Of a stretch of 64,000 bases of DNA, positions 50,349 through 58,441 are shown piece by piece (position 1 is the first letter of the stretch; each line of letters starts with the position of its first letter). The notes under the pieces are model-generated. The model did no database searches. It worked only from the letters and a program-made list of their open reading frames with translations, and was not told where the DNA came from. A program made the position numbers and the translations under genes. Location: contig NZ_CP132957.1 of NCBI RefSeq assembly GCF_030863805.1, positions 2,108,001-2,172,000 of the forward strand. Reading direction: 5' to 3'. Source of the stretch: Kineothrix sp. MB12-C1. Lineage in GTDB: Bacteria > Bacillota > Clostridia > Lachnospirales > Lachnospiraceae.

Positions 50349-51775
50349 ATATAACAAAAATAAGGATAAGAAATCTCTTCGGAATAACGGAATACGAAGG
50401 GGATGGGAGCAGTATTGAATTATCCGGCAAGAATGGAACAGGGAAAACCTCAGTTCTTGATGCCATTAAATATGCTCTTAAAAACAAGTCAGACCGTAAG
50501 TACATAGTAAAGAATGGTGCATTGGAGGGGGAAATCCTTATAGAAACGGATACCGGATTGAGGATTAACCGAAAGGCTCGCACTAATCAGGCTGATTACA
50601 AGTCGGTGAAGAATAACGGGGCAGAAGTTGGAAGTCCTGAAACATTTCTCAAGGATGTTTTTACGGATCTTCAGTTAAATCCGGTAGAATTTATGGGAAT
50701 GACAGAGAAGCAACAGAATGCAATTATTTTAGATATGATTGAGTATCCGTGGGATATGAAGAAAATCAAAGAATGGTTTGGCGAAATCCCATCATGGGTA
50801 AGTTACGACCAAAATATTTTATGCGTCTTAAACGATATCCAGTCAGAGAATGGGGAGTATTTCCGTAATCGTACGGATATCAGCAGGGATATCCGTAATA
50901 AAAAGGCATTCATACAGGAAATTGCAGATAATATCCCTCCTAATTATGATGTGAACACTTGGGAAACTGCCAATATAGGCGAACTGTACCAAAAAATTGA
51001 GCGAATTCGGAAGGATAACGAAACGATAACAAAGGCAAAAACATTGCTTGATAGCCGGGATAGCAAGGTGCGTAAATTTGAAGCAGACAGAGAAATTAAA
51101 GCGGCTGCTCTGAACAGAGAATTTGAAAACCGTAAGGTGCAGATAGAGAAAGATATTATCCGGTACCAGGAACAAATCAAAGCATGGGAACTTGAAAAAG
51201 ATGGTCTTTTGGATAAGCAATCGGATAAAATGGCCGTTATCGAAAAGGAGTATGAAGCTAATGTGGCTCAATATGACGCTGAGGTAGAAGCGTATAAGGA
51301 ATTTAAGGATAAAGAAGTTGAAGATGTATCGGAGCTGGTTTCGCAGGCAGAAGAGATGGAAAAAATGAAAGCCCATATTAATGAATATCACCGGATGATT
51401 CATCTTCAAAATGAAGTGGAAGAACTTGCATATAAAACACAAAACCTCACAAATCTCATTGAAAAAGCACGTTCTCTTCCGGGGGAGATTCTTGCAAACT
51501 GTAACATTCCCATTGAAGGTCTTACGGTAAATGATGGTACACCGCTTATTAATGGTCTGCCTATATCAAATCTTTCAGATGGTGAAAAACTCGATCTTTG
51601 CATTGATGTAGCAATACAAAATCCGAAAGGGCTGCAGATTATTCTCATTGATGGAGTAGAACGACTTTCCACAGAATGGAAAGAACGGCTTTATGAAAAA
51701 TGTAAGAATAAAGGCTTGCAGTTTATTGCCACAAGGACAACAGATGATGAAGATTTAACAGTTGTTGAACTGTAG
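50345..51775 (+). CDS. Phage AAA ATPase, SMC/RecF/SbcC-like recombination protein
   Basis: 476-aa ABC-type ATPase. Walker A is SGKNGTGKTSVLDAI near residue 30; residues about 170-370 form a coiled coil (REFENRKVQIEKDIIRYQEQ); the ABC signature appears as ISNLSDGEKLDL, and Walker B as LQIILIDGVERL with the final TTDDEDLTV region. It heads the recombination block, next to a RecT-like and a nuclease gene, where such ATPases assist DNA end processing or strand annealing. Confidence 0.88.
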   Translation: MNITKIRIRNLFGITEYEGDGSSIELSGKNGTGKTSVLDAIKYALKNKSDRKYIVKNGALEGEILIETDTGLRINRKARTNQADYKSVKNNGAEVGSPETFLKDVFTDLQLNPVEFMGMTEKQQNAIILDMIEYPWDMKKIKEWFGEIPSWVSYDQNILCVLNDIQSENGEYFRNRTDISRDIRNKKAFIQEIADNIPPNYDVNTWETANIGELYQKIERIRKDNETITKAKTLLDSRDSKVRKFEADREIKAAALNREFENRKVQIEKDIIRYQEQIKAWELEKDGLLDKQSDKMAVIEKEYEANVAQYDAEVEAYKEFKDKEVEDVSELVSQAEEMEKMKAHINEYHRMIHLQNEVEELAYKTQNLTNLIEKARSLPGEILANCNIPIEGLTVNDGTPLINGLPISNLSDGEKLDLCIDVAIQNPKGLQIILIDGVERLSTEWKERLYEKCKNKGLQFIATRTTDDEDLTVVEL

Positions 51776-51783
51776 GAGGGTAT

Positions 51784-52422
51784 ATGGATAATACAGATTT
51801 AGTTTTACAAGAACAAAAACACGAGTTATCAAACGGTGTTTTTTCTACTATAGAAAATTTTAAAGATATGTATGATATTGGAAAAATGTTTGCATCGTCT
51901 ACCCTAGTTCCGCAAGCATATCAAGGAAAACCTATGGATTGTACCATTGCCGTAGATATGGCAAATAGAATGGGAGTTAGCCCTATGATGGTAATGCAAA
52001 ATTTATATGTAGTGCAGGGTAAGCCGTCATGGAGCGGACAGGCTTGTATGTCACTTATTATTGCAAGTGGAAAATACAGAAATGTGAAACCTGTCTATTT
52101 TGGGGAAAAGAATTCAGATGAAAGAGGATGCAGAATAGAAGCTATCAGCATGGATACAGGAGAAATTATCACTGGAACAGATATAACTATAAAAATGGCA
52201 AAAGAGGAAGGCTGGCACGGTAAAAGCGGAAGTAAGTGGAAAACAATGCCGGAACAGATGTTGGCATACAGAGCAGCCACATTTTTTGCAAGAGTATATA
52301 TTCCAAATGCACTGATGGGTGTTTACGTTGAAGGAGAGGTTGAGGATATATCGAAACCACAGCGATTAGATACGGCAGAGCCATTAAAGATCATGCAGGA
52401 AACGGAGGAAATATTTAAATGA
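51784..52422 (+). CDS. RecT-like single-strand annealing protein
   Basis: 212-aa protein. The central region (STLVPQAYQGKPMDCTIAVD, RMGVSPMMVMQNLYVVQGKP) and later GSKWKTMPEQMLAYRAATFF with ARVYIPNALMG match RecT/Bet-type phage annealases, which pair complementary single strands during recombination. It lies between the SMC-like ATPase and a PD-(D/E)XK nuclease, which is the expected exonuclease-annealase pairing. AGGAGGGTAT precedes the ATG. Confidence 0.75.
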   Translation: MDNTDLVLQEQKHELSNGVFSTIENFKDMYDIGKMFASSTLVPQAYQGKPMDCTIAVDMANRMGVSPMMVMQNLYVVQGKPSWSGQACMSLIIASGKYRNVKPVYFGEKNSDERGCRIEAISMDTGEIITGTDITIKMAKEEGWHGKSGSKWKTMPEQMLAYRAATFFARVYIPNALMGVYVEGEVEDISKPQRLDTAEPLKIMQETEEIFK

Positions 52423-53222
52423 AATTAACTGCGGAAAATTATTTTTCGAAGGAAGCGGATAGGGAATACCTTTCCGTTTCCCAATATAAAAGGTTTGTTG
52501 GTTGCCTAGGAAGAGTAGGGTGCGAAGCAAAGGCGATGGCAGAGTTAAGCAATGAATGGATGGATGGTAAGAGTACAGCTCTTATGGTTGGCTCCTATGT
52601 AGATGCTCATTTCGAGGGGACTCTTGATTTATTCCGTGCACAAAATCCAGATATTTTTACACAGAAAGGAACTTTGAAAGCTGAATATAGACGGGCAGAG
52701 GAGGTAATAAACCGAATTGAACGTGATGAATATTTTATGGCACATATGGCAGGAGAAAAACAAATTATTATGAGCGGTGAGTTGTTTGGAGCAAAATGGA
52801 AGATAAAAATGGATTCCTATTTTCCAGATACATTGATTGTTGATTTAAAGACGATGAAGTCTTTGGGTGAGCGCTTTTACTCTGCAGATTTTGGATATAT
52901 GGATTTTATCCGCAATTGGGGTTACGACATACAGGGTGCAATATACCAGAAAGTTGTTGAAATCAATACCGGAAAGAAACTCCCTTTCAAAATTGCTGCT
53001 GTCTCTAAAGAAGAGTTTCCTGATATTGATATTATACAGGTTGAACAGTCGCTTATGGATGCTGCACTTTCAGAGGTAGAAAAAAATGTTCCATCTATTT
53101 TAGCAGTTAAAGAGGGTGAATATGCCCCGGTACGATGTGAAAGACGAGATTGTAACTATTGCAAACATACAAAGGTGCTAACACATTCTATCTGGTCGGA
53201 TGAACTGATGGTGAACATATGA
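52419..53222 (+). CDS. PD-(D/E)XK nuclease-like protein (RecE/DUF3799 type)
   Basis: 267-aa predicted exonuclease. Near residues 128-142 it has KMDSYFPDTLIVDLKTMK, the D-x(n)-D-x-K active site of the PD-(D/E)XK fold, and later a Gln-Tyr helix (YDIQGAIYQKVVE) typical of Cas4/AddB/lambda-type nucleases. Four cysteines near the C-terminus (CERRDCNYC) may bind metal or an Fe-S cluster. It overlaps the RecT-like gene by 4 bp. Confidence 0.83.
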   Translation: MKLTAENYFSKEADREYLSVSQYKRFVGCLGRVGCEAKAMAELSNEWMDGKSTALMVGSYVDAHFEGTLDLFRAQNPDIFTQKGTLKAEYRRAEEVINRIERDEYFMAHMAGEKQIIMSGELFGAKWKIKMDSYFPDTLIVDLKTMKSLGERFYSADFGYMDFIRNWGYDIQGAIYQKVVEINTGKKLPFKIAAVSKEEFPDIDIIQVEQSLMDAALSEVEKNVPSILAVKEGEYAPVRCERRDCNYCKHTKVLTHSIWSDELMVNI

Positions 53223-53542
53223 GTAAGTCAACTGTAGTACAGGATGCGTACAAAGACTACTGCTTTTTCTGTGGAACGGCAAATATAAGTGGTGAGCATC
53301 ATTTGATATTCGGTAACGGTCGAAGAAAATTAGCGGAAGAAGATGGGCTAAAAGCACCTATTTGCGGCAAATGCCATACAATGGGCGAGAAAGTGGGCAG
53401 GGTGCATGATAACTCTATGGCGGAGAAACTGTCAAAGATGTTAGGACAGGCTATTTATGAGAGGAACGAATGTACAAAGGGGGTGTCACTGGATGATGCA
53501 AGAGAAAATTTCAGGAAACGATACAATGTGTCATTCTGGTAG
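53219..53542 (+). CDS. HNH-like zinc-binding protein (prophage)
   Basis: 107-aa protein with CFFCG (residues 15-19), GEHHLIFGNGRRKLAEEDG and ICGKCHTMGEKVG: a Cys4 zinc site and a His-His pair as in HNH endonucleases such as Ref-type phage nucleases. Overlaps the nuclease gene by 4 bp and the rusA gene by 50 bp. Endonuclease activity is inferred. Confidence 0.68.
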   Translation: MSKSTVVQDAYKDYCFFCGTANISGEHHLIFGNGRRKLAEEDGLKAPICGKCHTMGEKVGRVHDNSMAEKLSKMLGQAIYERNECTKGVSLDDARENFRKRYNVSFW

Positions 53543-53936
53543 GGTGTCCTTTACAATCCGGGGAGCTTTTTGCGGAGACAAGACGCTCCCCAGCCTTAAC
53601 CAGTATCTTGAAGCAATCGGATGTAATCCACGTGCCGGAGGAAGATATAAGAAACAGTATGTCATGGTTATTATAAACGCGATAAGGCGTGATTTGAAGC
53701 GTTATAAGACCACAAGTCCGGTCATACTGCATTACACTTTCGCAGAGCCGAGAAAAGGCGCAAAGAGAGATCGAGGAAATATATTTTCTTTAGCAGATAA
53801 ATTTATAGAGGATGCGCTTCGGGACTGCCAGGTAATTCCAGATGATAGCCCTAAATACGTCCGAAACTTTACCCATGAGTTTATTTACACTGACGGAGAG
53901 CCGTATATCAGAGTGGAAATAGAAGAAATAGAATAG
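53493..53936 (+). CDS. rusA: RusA family Holliday junction resolvase
   Basis: About 147-aa endonuclease resolving branched DNA. The RusA pattern is visible: SFTIRGAFCGDKTLPSLNQY at the start and KRDRGNIFSLADKFIEDALR with the metal-binding D..N..D set, then CQVIPDDSPKYV and VRVEIEEIE-like end. The start is uncertain; ATG 53493 follows GGGGGTGTCACTGG. It overlaps the HNH-like gene in another frame. Confidence 0.82.
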   Translation: MMQEKISGNDTMCHSGRVSFTIRGAFCGDKTLPSLNQYLEAIGCNPRAGGRYKKQYVMVIINAIRRDLKRYKTTSPVILHYTFAEPRKGAKRDRGNIFSLADKFIEDALRDCQVIPDDSPKYVRNFTHEFIYTDGEPYIRVEIEEIE

Positions 53937-53955
53937 GCGGTGATGATGAGACGAT

Positions 53956-54738
53956 ATGCAGGATGGAAACTACATAAAAATCAATCGTTCTATCCTTGAT
54001 TGGGAGTGGTACAAGAACATAAATACCAAGGTTTTATTTTTACACATGCTGCTGAAAGCGAACTGGAAGGATGGTAAATTTGAAGGAAAAGTTATACCGC
54101 GTGGTTCTTTTGTTTCATCCATTCGCAGCCTGTCAGATGAAACCATGCTTACAGAAAGGGAAATAAGAACCGCAATTTCTCACTTAAAAACGACAGGCGA
54201 AGTGACAAGCAAAGGACACAACAAATACAGCGTATTTACGGTAGTTAACTACAATTCATATCAAGCAAACGACACACAGAACGTCAATCAAGAGACAGGC
54301 AACCGACATTCTAACGACAAACTAACGACAACAATAGAAGAAGGGAAGAAAGAAAGAAGGGAAGAATATATATCCCCCAAACCCCCTTTGAGTCCTTTGG
54401 TGCGGTTTGAAGAATTTTATACCTGCTATCCGCTTGATGATAATAAGTGCGCTACTGAAAGGGCGTATGTGGATGTGATGCGGACGGGAAATTATACTGA
54501 GGATGATTTGATTACCGCGGCAAAGAACTATGCGGAGTATTGTAAAATCCTTAACCGACAAGATCAGTTCATCAAAACGCCTTCCCGGTGGTTGTCGGAG
54601 GCAGTATTTGAAAAATATCTTCCGGAGAAATATAAAAAGCCGAATCCACCAGCGAAAAAGGAAAATGAATTTAACAAGTTCCAGCAACATGATTACGACT
54701 TCGATTCCTTGGAAAAAGAACTTTTGAAGATACGATGA
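53956..54738 (+). CDS. Phage replication initiation protein (DnaD-like/helix-turn-helix)
   Basis: 260-aa protein. The N-terminal region (GNYIKINRSILDWEWYKNIN, LKANWKDGKFEGKVIPRGSF, LSDETMLTEREIRTAISHLK) is the winged-helix replisome-organiser domain of Firmicute phages. Residues 150-225 form a helical DnaD/DnaC-like part (RFEEFYTCYPLDDNK...FIKTPSRWLSE). It is expected to load the host helicase at the phage origin. No separate DnaC-like loader is seen in the window. Confidence 0.8.
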   Translation: MQDGNYIKINRSILDWEWYKNINTKVLFLHMLLKANWKDGKFEGKVIPRGSFVSSIRSLSDETMLTEREIRTAISHLKTTGEVTSKGHNKYSVFTVVNYNSYQANDTQNVNQETGNRHSNDKLTTTIEEGKKERREEYISPKPPLSPLVRFEEFYTCYPLDDNKCATERAYVDVMRTGNYTEDDLITAAKNYAEYCKILNRQDQFIKTPSRWLSEAVFEKYLPEKYKKPNPPAKKENEFNKFQQHDYDFDSLEKELLKIR

Positions 54739-54751
54739 TTGGAGGGTAGGA

Positions 54752-54907
54752 ATGTACAGGGATAATTCCAGCATTCAAAAAAGACATATAAAAAAATCAG
54801 CTACGGACCGCAGTTATGATCAGATGGAAAAAGGCGCATCCGATTATGCCAAGAAGGTCAACAAGCGCAAGCCATTCTATATGGCGGGAAAGGAGCAAAC
54901 ACAATGA
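54752..54907 (+). CDS. Small basic protein (prophage)
   Basis: 51-aa product rich in Lys/Arg (IQKRHIKKSATDRSY, YAKKVNKRKPFYMAG). GGAGGGTAGG precedes the ATG; ATGA overlap with the next gene. No family recognised. Confidence 0.6.
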   Translation: MYRDNSSIQKRHIKKSATDRSYDQMEKGASDYAKKVNKRKPFYMAGKEQTQ

Positions 54908-55299
54908 AAAAAATTATATTACTTGTTTTATTAATGGCAGTTATGACGATGGTATTAACCGGGTGCGAAACGGAAGCTCAAAGAGTTTCCTACAATCTAT
55001 CGCAGGAGGCGGATAATTTCAACGTGGTACGGCAGCTCACTGTTATTAATTGCATCGAGGGAGATGTTTTATTCCAAATGACGGGGAAAATGTCCATAAC
55101 AGCAGATACCGCAGATAATCAGCTTGAAATCATCGTGGAAGATGAAAACAAGAATTATAAAAAGCATTTTGTTGGACTAAGTGATAACGTGACGTACATC
55201 GTAGAGGATTTGGATATCAACGACGTTTCGCAATATAAATACACGCTGAATTTCAATCCTAAAATGTGGATTCCGGTTGAAATAGGGACTATCGATTAA
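54904..55299 (+). CDS. Phage-encoded lipoprotein
   Basis: 131-aa secreted lipoprotein: signal peptide MKKIILLVLLMAVMTMVLTG with lipobox LTGC (Cys near residue 21), then a beta-rich domain (NCIEGDVLFQMTGKMSITAD, YKYTLNFNPKMWIPVEIG). Similar beta-sandwich lipoproteins in phages have been suggested to act in superinfection exclusion, but here that is only analogy. Confidence 0.75.
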   Translation: MKKIILLVLLMAVMTMVLTGCETEAQRVSYNLSQEADNFNVVRQLTVINCIEGDVLFQMTGKMSITADTADNQLEIIVEDENKNYKKHFVGLSDNVTYIVEDLDINDVSQYKYTLNFNPKMWIPVEIGTID

Positions 55300-55308
55300 G
55301 GAGAAATG

Positions 55309-55542
55309 ATGGAATATAAATGCATTAAAGAAATTTGGCTAGAAAAATACGATGAACATTGTTTCTCTACCGGAGAATATAATTGCGTACCGATTGGCTC
55401 AACATGGATGCGTGAGGACGATAGTAACTTACTCGGCGGAGAGGTTCATCTTGAATGCGTCGGCGGTGCTGATGGCTTTGGGTGGATTGAGGTTACTGAG
55501 GAAGATTTGAGACAGCATTTTGAAGTAGTGGAGGATGAATAA
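55309..55542 (+). CDS. Hypothetical prophage protein
   Basis: 77-aa acidic protein (YKCIKEIWLEKYDEHCFSTG, GGADGFGWIEVTEEDLRQHF). AGGAGAAATG puts the ATG at 55309 at better spacing than the one at 55306. Stop and next start overlap by one base. No known domain. Confidence 0.65.
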   Translation: MEYKCIKEIWLEKYDEHCFSTGEYNCVPIGSTWMREDDSNLLGGEVHLECVGGADGFGWIEVTEEDLRQHFEVVEDE

Positions 55543-55805
55543 TGGCAAGTTATAAAATGGAAATCAAGGATGGAATATTATCCAAAACATTAACCTTTAT
55601 GGGCATGGAATTTACCGAGGTATGGGAAGAGCGGAATACTCACTGTGCCGACTCCCTCGAGGGGCAAGTATTACGCGCGCTTCCAGACCTTGAAGAAAGC
55701 GAAAAGGAGATTCTTGAGGAATTGACGGCTATGGATGAAGATGAGCTTCTTGACGCGATATATGCCCTCACAGTATATGAGAAATCGCAAGGAGAAATAT
55801 CATGA
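55542..55805 (+). CDS. Hypothetical prophage protein
   Basis: 87-aa acidic protein (SKTLTFMGMEFTEVWEERNT, LEESEKEILEELTAMDEDEL). Tightly packed in the accessory operon; overlaps its neighbours by 1 and 4 bp. No recognised family. Confidence 0.65.
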   Translation: MASYKMEIKDGILSKTLTFMGMEFTEVWEERNTHCADSLEGQVLRALPDLEESEKEILEELTAMDEDELLDAIYALTVYEKSQGEIS

Positions 55806-55900
55806 TACTTCTCGCAACGGTAACAACAATAGCAATCATCCTCGCCTACGCGGTTGCGAATGCGATTTATGAAGCGGGGAAACACATGGATGATGAGTAA
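55802..55900 (+). CDS. Tiny membrane protein (prophage)
   Basis: 32-aa product: one TM helix (ILLATVTTIAIILAYAVAN) and an acidic end (HMDDE). Coupled by ATGA overlap to the upstream gene, with AAGGAGAAATATC before it. Function unknown. Confidence 0.6.
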   Translation: MILLATVTTIAIILAYAVANAIYEAGKHMDDE

Positions 55901-55952
55901 ATTAGAAGTTAACTGATTATTTCATAACGTGAACGAGACGGGAAAAAATAGA

Positions 55953-56210
55953 ATGAAAAAGCTGAAAAAATATGCAATTAAAGTAGATGGTAAATATCTT
56001 AAGGAGTTTATTGAAAATGAGAGTTATTGCAAAAGCGGTAGGAGCATTGGATACGCACTGCATGCCGAAAGCGAATTTGACCCTGTATTTCAGAATGAAA
56101 TGAAAGTATTTGATTCAACGACTTGCAAAGGGTATCTATCTTGCTTAATAGAGTGTATCCGATGGAACGGAGCGGACATTAAAAATTTCGAAGTGGAGGT
56201 AATCGAATAG
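55953..56210 (+). CDS. Hypothetical prophage protein
   Basis: 85-aa protein (KYAIKVDGKYLKEFIENESY, FEVEVIE end). A GTG at 55929 is an alternative start; neither has a strong ribosome binding site. No family recognised. Confidence 0.6.
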   Translation: MKKLKKYAIKVDGKYLKEFIENESYCKSGRSIGYALHAESEFDPVFQNEMKVFDSTTCKGYLSCLIECIRWNGADIKNFEVEVIE

Positions 56211-56359
56211 TGACAGTGCTGGTGTGTTTTGTAATAGGAGTAATTTTAAATTTGTTAATAGCAAGACCTATAAGCGTTTATAAAGCGAGAGAATACTGTA
56301 AAAGTAAAGGGCTCGAAAAAAACTTGCCAAAATTAAAGTGGTATGAGTGGTGGTTATAA
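56210..56359 (+). CDS. Small membrane protein (prophage)
   Basis: 49-aa product with GTG start overlapping the previous stop by one base; GGAGGT 8 nt upstream. One TM helix (LVCFVIGVILNLLIARPI), then a basic tail ending WYEWWL. Function unknown. Confidence 0.58.
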   Translation: MTVLVCFVIGVILNLLIARPISVYKAREYCKSKGLEKNLPKLKWYEWWL

Positions 56360-56399
56360 AATTATGTAACTTAACCTGAGAGTTGAAGGAGAAAGCAAG

Positions 56400-56672
56400 A
56401 TGGCTAAGATTTTATTTAAGAAAGAGATATATAGTTTCGAAAAAGATTGTGCGGATGAATTTGGTGAATATCACTGGTATTTTAGAATATATAGATGTTT
56501 TTCAATAAACGGAATTAGTTATTCAGTAGAAACATCTGATATGTTTACCAATCAAAAGAAACTCAGAGATTGTTTAGATACGGCTATTGAACACTTAGAA
56601 CGTAAAAACCCTAGGTATTATCGACTAAAGGAAAATGTCGTGAACAAAGGACTGTTCAATAAGCTGTGGTGA
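56400..56672 (+). CDS. Hypothetical prophage protein
   Basis: 90-aa protein (KILFKKEIYSFEKDCADEFG, KLRDCLDTAIEHLERKNPRY). AAGGAGAAAGCAAG precedes the ATG. No recognised family. It is the last gene before an internal promoter region. Confidence 0.62.
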   Translation: MAKILFKKEIYSFEKDCADEFGEYHWYFRIYRCFSINGISYSVETSDMFTNQKKLRDCLDTAIEHLERKNPRYYRLKENVVNKGLFNKLW

Positions 56673-56747
56673 TTTACTAAACTGAAATTTAGCCAACATA
56701 TTGCACATTGAAAACTTAATATTAGTCAGTGGTAACTCGTTTTGAGT

Positions 56748-56802
56748 AAAATAATATATTACTATAAAAAGTATTGACAAAAATAATATATTGCTCTATA
56801 AT
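56748..56802 (+). promoter_or_regulatory. Internal prophage promoter with duplicated 13-mer
   Basis: TTGACA (56774-56779), 17-bp spacer, TATAAT (56797-56802): full consensus. AAAATAATATATT occurs at 56748-56760 and again at 56780-56792 inside the spacer, 32 bp apart (three helix turns), a likely operator pair. The promoter drives the gene at 56845 and those after it. Confidence 0.82.
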
Positions 56803-56844
56803 AAGATTATAAATCAGAACACAACTCAAAGGGAGGAACTAAGA

Positions 56845-57009
56845 ATGAAAAAATTACACACAGCATTATGTCAGGGATATGTATCAGTTAAAAGTGAAGG
56901 GATTAAAGAGGAATATAATGGTCGTTTCGGAAAAGGATATACAATCAAAACACATAACCCTAACAGCACCCGGTATTGTTTTATAACTTATTACGTGGAG
57001 GTGGCTTAA
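56845..57009 (+). CDS. Hypothetical prophage protein
   Basis: 54-aa protein (KKLHTALCQGYVSVKSEGIK, STRYCFITYYVEVA), beta-rich. GGGAGGAACTAAGA precedes the ATG. First gene after the consensus promoter, so it should be well expressed if the promoter is not repressed. No family recognised. Confidence 0.6.
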   Translation: MKKLHTALCQGYVSVKSEGIKEEYNGRFGKGYTIKTHNPNSTRYCFITYYVEVA

Positions 57010-57011
57010 AT

Positions 57012-57449
57012 ATGAATAAGGTAATCGAAGGCAAGAGGTACGACACTGAAACGGCGAAATATTTGGGAGCTGCTTACAGCAACCTCTCTCCAACTGATTT
57101 TGGATACTGGGAAGAAGAGTTGTATAGAACCAAGAGCGGAAATTACTTTCTACATGGGGCGGGAGGCCCGATGAGTCAATATGCGGTTCATGCAGGTAAT
57201 TCGTCTTCGGGTGGAGCTGTTATAAAACCTTATACCATAGCACAGGCACAAAGGTGGGCAGAGGATAATCTTACGGCAGATGAATACGAATCTATATTCG
57301 GAAAAGTTGATGAAGAAAAGGTGAAAATTTCAGCGGACATATCACCAGCAGCAAAAGATACCTTAGATAAGATGAAGAACTCAAAGATGAAATCGAATGG
57401 GGATGTAATCGAATATTTGCTGACCTTGGCAGGACAAAAAAATGGATAA
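57012..57449 (+). CDS. Conserved phage/ICE protein with C-terminal RHH-like segment
   Basis: 145-aa protein. The N-terminal part (KVIEGKRYDTETAKYLGAAY, FGYWEEELYRTKSGNYFLHG, GGPMSQYAVH, AQAQRWAEDNLTADEYESIF) is a pattern often seen in phages and conjugative elements of Firmicutes. The C-terminus (ISPAAKDTLDKMKNSKMKSN, GDVIEYLLTLAG) resembles a ribbon-helix-helix. Exact function unknown. GGAGGTGG lies upstream. Confidence 0.68.
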   Translation: MNKVIEGKRYDTETAKYLGAAYSNLSPTDFGYWEEELYRTKSGNYFLHGAGGPMSQYAVHAGNSSSGGAVIKPYTIAQAQRWAEDNLTADEYESIFGKVDEEKVKISADISPAAKDTLDKMKNSKMKSNGDVIEYLLTLAGQKNG

Positions 57450-58038
57450 TTACTCACTGGGAATACTATGGGGATGCGGAAACTTTTCGGAAAACAGAAT
57501 GATTATCCGACATTCTGAAAAGTATTTCCTAGAAAAGATACAAGAGATTGTAGGGAGAACTATTTATGAGCAGGTAGGTACAAGTGACAGGAAACAATAT
57601 GTACTTAAGTTTCGAATGGAAGAAAGTGAGCTGCGGGAAATGGGATGGTCTCCCCGGAATGCGGACGAACGTCACATACCTGTATCTGCCGATGCCGAGT
57701 TCCTTCGAGCATACTTAGAAATGCATTCTTCTGTGGATTGGCAAACAGCATACTATGGGAGGAATAGAAGTAGGAAATATAAAAAGGTAAGACTGAGGGT
57801 TTTCGGAAACATATACTTGATTGATGAGTTGAACGAGCTAATATCAAGAGTGTGTGGTACAACAATAAAAACGCCACAGAGAACGGTTGGAAAAACTACG
57901 ATGTATCTATCAATCTGTAATCAGGAGGAGATAGCGCAAATTTACGATATGTTATGTAAACATCCATGCTATGAGCCATATTGGGAAAAATATTTTAATA
58001 TGATGCAGGAATATGCAAGAAGTAAAAAAATCTACTGA
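57442..58038 (+). CDS. LAGLIDADG-like protein with lost catalytic acids (probable)
   Basis: 198-aa protein that can be read as two LAGLIDADG-type half repeats: SLGILWGCGNFSENRMIIRH with SEKYFLEKIQEIVGRTIYEQ, and FLRAYLEMHSSVDWQTAYYG with YLIDELNELISRVCG and NQEEIAQIYDMLC. The motif positions that normally end in a catalytic acid (GDGS, DGDGS) read GCGN and EMHSS, so cleavage activity is doubtful. It may be a domesticated DNA-binding protein. The assignment is by eye. Confidence 0.5.
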   Translation: MDNYSLGILWGCGNFSENRMIIRHSEKYFLEKIQEIVGRTIYEQVGTSDRKQYVLKFRMEESELREMGWSPRNADERHIPVSADAEFLRAYLEMHSSVDWQTAYYGRNRSRKYKKVRLRVFGNIYLIDELNELISRVCGTTIKTPQRTVGKTTMYLSICNQEEIAQIYDMLCKHPCYEPYWEKYFNMMQEYARSKKIY

Positions 58039-58062
58039 CTAATTTAAGTTGGTAGATTTTTT
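58025..58062 (+). terminator. Intrinsic terminator inside the accessory block
   Basis: AAAAAATCTAC (58025-58035) pairs with GTAGATTTTTT (58052-58062). It overlaps the stop codon of the LAGLIDADG-like gene and would end the transcript from the 56774 promoter. Confidence 0.8.
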
Positions 58063-58105
58063 GTTGCAGTAACTTAAAATTTAACTAAGAAAGGATATGA
58101 TTTAT

Positions 58106-58348
58106 ATGAAAAGAGTAAAAGAAAAAGAGCGTAAAATAAGAGGTATTTTAGAAAAATTTGTTACATACGGTTATAAAATCAAAGGAAAAGACGGACATGA
58201 ATATATCTTTTGGGGAAAGCTTATGGCTGATGCCTGCGAAAGAGCATATAAAATCACGGGAGAAACAAATATCTATGAGAATGAAAAAAAGTTTGTTAGA
58301 CCTTATGACAAAAAGTCAGGCAAGCAACACATTAGACCTAATTGGTAA
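58106..58348 (+). CDS. Hypothetical prophage protein
   Basis: 80-aa basic protein (KRVKEKERKIRGILEKFVTY, GKDGHEYIFWGKLMADACER). GAAAGGAT precedes the start. No family recognised. An out-of-frame ORF overlaps its end and runs to 58445. Confidence 0.6.
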   Translation: MKRVKEKERKIRGILEKFVTYGYKIKGKDGHEYIFWGKLMADACERAYKITGETNIYENEKKFVRPYDKKSGKQHIRPNW

Positions 58349-58441
58349 TTTGGCAGGGTGTATCGCGTATAACAAAACTGAGATTTTAGAAAGGAGCAAG
58401 AGTTTTGTCCGGACACAAAAGCGCTTTTATTCCAAAATGAT

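Noticed and set aside
58405-58440. 11-codon TTG mini-ORF after an AAGGAG, just before the two-HTH gene
   Set aside because: Could be a leader peptide that couples translation to the gene at 58442, but it is too short to support.
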